Below, one piece after another: positions 63,102-64,000 of a DNA stretch of 64,000 nucleotides. A program made the translations under genes and the position numbers. A model generated the notes under the pieces. It made no database searches. It was not told where the DNA came from and saw only the letters and a program-made list of their open reading frames with translations. The stretch spans positions 1 to 64,000 of the forward strand of contig QHYM01000099.1 in NCBI GenBank assembly GCA_003223295.1, written 5' to 3'. The stretch is from Acidobacteriota bacterium (GTDB taxonomy: Bacteria; Acidobacteriota; Terriglobia; Acidiferrales; UBA7541). Position 1 is the stretch's first letter, and each line of letters opens with the position of its first letter.

Positions 63102-64000
63102 CGCGGATCGCGATTCTTGGAGCGGGAAGCTGGGGAACGGCGCTGTCGGTGGTGTTGTCCCGCGCGCGAAAGCCGCACGAGATCGCTCTTTGGGTGCATA
63201 ACGCGGAGCTTGCAGAAACGTTACAGCGGCGACGGGAAAATAGTGTGTACTTGCCAGGAGTCCCTTTGCCCGCCGGGATTCGTGCGACTCACGACCTGCT
63301 GGCGGCATTGGCAGCGGCGCAGATCGTGATCGGCGTGATGCCCTCGGTGCACGCGCGAGCCGTTTACTCGCGGGCTCTTCCCTGCGTCACGCCAGAGATG
63401 ATTTTTGTAAGCGCCACGAAGGGCCTTGAACCGGCGACACATCTGCGTATGAGCCAGGTTCTCGCGCAAGTCCTGGCAAAAAGCGGAGCCGTGGAGACCT
63501 CGCAGCACATCGCCGTGCTATCGGGGCCGTCGTTTGCCGCGGAAGCCGCCCGCGGACAGCCGACGGCAGTGGCGCTGGCGGCGCAGGATGCGGCGCTCGC
63601 AAGCCTGCTGCAAGAAGAACTTTCCGGACCATCCTTTCGCCTGTACACCAACGACGACGTGCTGGGCGTGGAACTGGCCGGCGCGATAAAAAACGTAATG
63701 GCCATTGCCGCAGGTGCCTGTCAGGGACTGGGGCTGGGGTCGAATCCTCTGGCGGCGCTCATCACGCGCGGCCTCGCGGAAATGGCGCGGCTTGCAGTAG
63801 CACTGGGAGCTCGCCCGGAAACGCTGAGCGGGCTGGCCGGTTTGGGCGATCTAGTTTTGACATGCACCGGGGCCCTCAGCCGCAACCGGCACGTGGGGAT
63901 TGAGTTCGGCAAAGGCCGCAAGCTTCCCGAAATCCTCGCGGGCATGCGCATGGTGGCCGAGGGCGTGGATACCACTGCGCCACTGCTGGCGCTGGCGCGC
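63098..64000 (+). CDS. gpsA: Glycerol-3-phosphate dehydrogenase [NAD(P)+], cut by the window end
   Basis: The first 301 codons are present; no stop occurs before the edge. The dinucleotide loop is ILGAGSWGTALSVVLSRA. The SATKGLEPATHLRMSQVL and VLSGPSFAAEAARGQPTAV segments and ELAGAIKNVMAIAAG, with the catalytic Lys, identify GpsA. About 30-40 residues are missing compared with typical family length. It is translationally coupled to plsY by ATGA. Confidence 0.96.
   Translation, partial: MTRIAILGAGSWGTALSVVLSRARKPHEIALWVHNAELAETLQRRRENSVYLPGVPLPAGIRATHDLLAALAAAQIVIGVMPSVHARAVYSRALPCVTPEMIFVSATKGLEPATHLRMSQVLAQVLAKSGAVETSQHIAVLSGPSFAAEAARGQPTAVALAAQDAALASLLQEELSGPSFRLYTNDDVLGVELAGAIKNVMAIAAGACQGLGLGSNPLAALITRGLAEMARLAVALGARPETLSGLAGLGDLVLTCTGALSRNRHVGIEFGKGRKLPEILAGMRMVAEGVDTTAPLLALAR

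Overview
This 64 kb window (roughly 58-60 % GC by eye) is ordinary, gene-dense bacterial chromosome. I find 64 protein genes, one of them a remnant and one cut by the window edge, plus one tRNA gene. The gene content suggests an Acidobacteriota (Terriglobia-type) genome: a PQQ cluster, a DUF3106 gene behind an ECF sigma/anti-sigma pair, MoxR-DUF58-transglutaminase genes, paired MacB-like permeases and a DUF2911 protein. This assignment is inferred from gene content, not from a marker gene. The DNPR motif in MurE points to meso-diaminopimelate peptidoglycan, as in a Gram-negative envelope.

Layout. Positions 1-5.5 kb hold a DUF2911 protein, an EamA permease diverging from a CGNR-type regulator, a pterin operon (GT2, two 6-pyruvoyl-tetrahydropterin synthase-like genes, folE) and a TlpA-like thioredoxin. 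Positions 5.6-12.3 kb hold a MacA-like fusion protein with two MacB-like permeases but no ATPase, then a copper P-type ATPase diverging from a 73-residue HMA-like protein without metal-binding cysteines. Positions 12.4-21 kb are a mixed block: an exported S15-type hydrolase, a small Cys-rich exported protein, a GT28-like glycosyltransferase, PHP and PAP2 phosphatases, a sugar-binding lipoprotein, a UbiA prenyltransferase and CutC.

Positions 21-38.9 kb, minus strand, are a complete division and cell wall (dcw) cluster: mraZ-rsmH-ftsL-ftsI-murE-murF-mraY-murD-ftsW-murG-murC-murB-ftsQ-ftsA-ftsZ. It lacks ddl. It is read from a consensus-like promoter followed by seven MraZ-type boxes in exact 10-bp phase. 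The PQQ operon pqqABCDE (39.2-42.4 kb) starts back to back with it. Then come an MFS exporter, an ECF sigma/anti-sigma/DUF3106 operon, a ZIP transporter, a shortened four-helix-bundle gene bounded by 17-bp inverted repeats, ychF, a haem membrane protein, an AlkA-like glycosylase, a DUF4149 protein and tRNA-Val(CAC).

Positions 51-64 kb, plus strand, hold moxR, a DUF58 gene, mutY and a TgpA-like transglutaminase, followed by a tightly packed run: rimO, yacG, pgpA, an IPT/NHL-repeat protein, cinA, thpR, plsY and gpsA. pgpA, plsY and gpsA are glycerophospholipid genes. Overlapping start and stop codons suggest translational coupling through much of this run.

I found no CRISPR array, prophage, transposase, rRNA or obvious new defence system. 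The signals most worth a second look are the extended MraZ operator, the repeat-bounded four-helix-bundle remnant, the probably leaderless copA/HMA-like divergent pair, the cytosolic IPT/NHL protein coupled to cinA, the eukaryote-like PTPS pair beside folE and the small Cys-rich exported protein.
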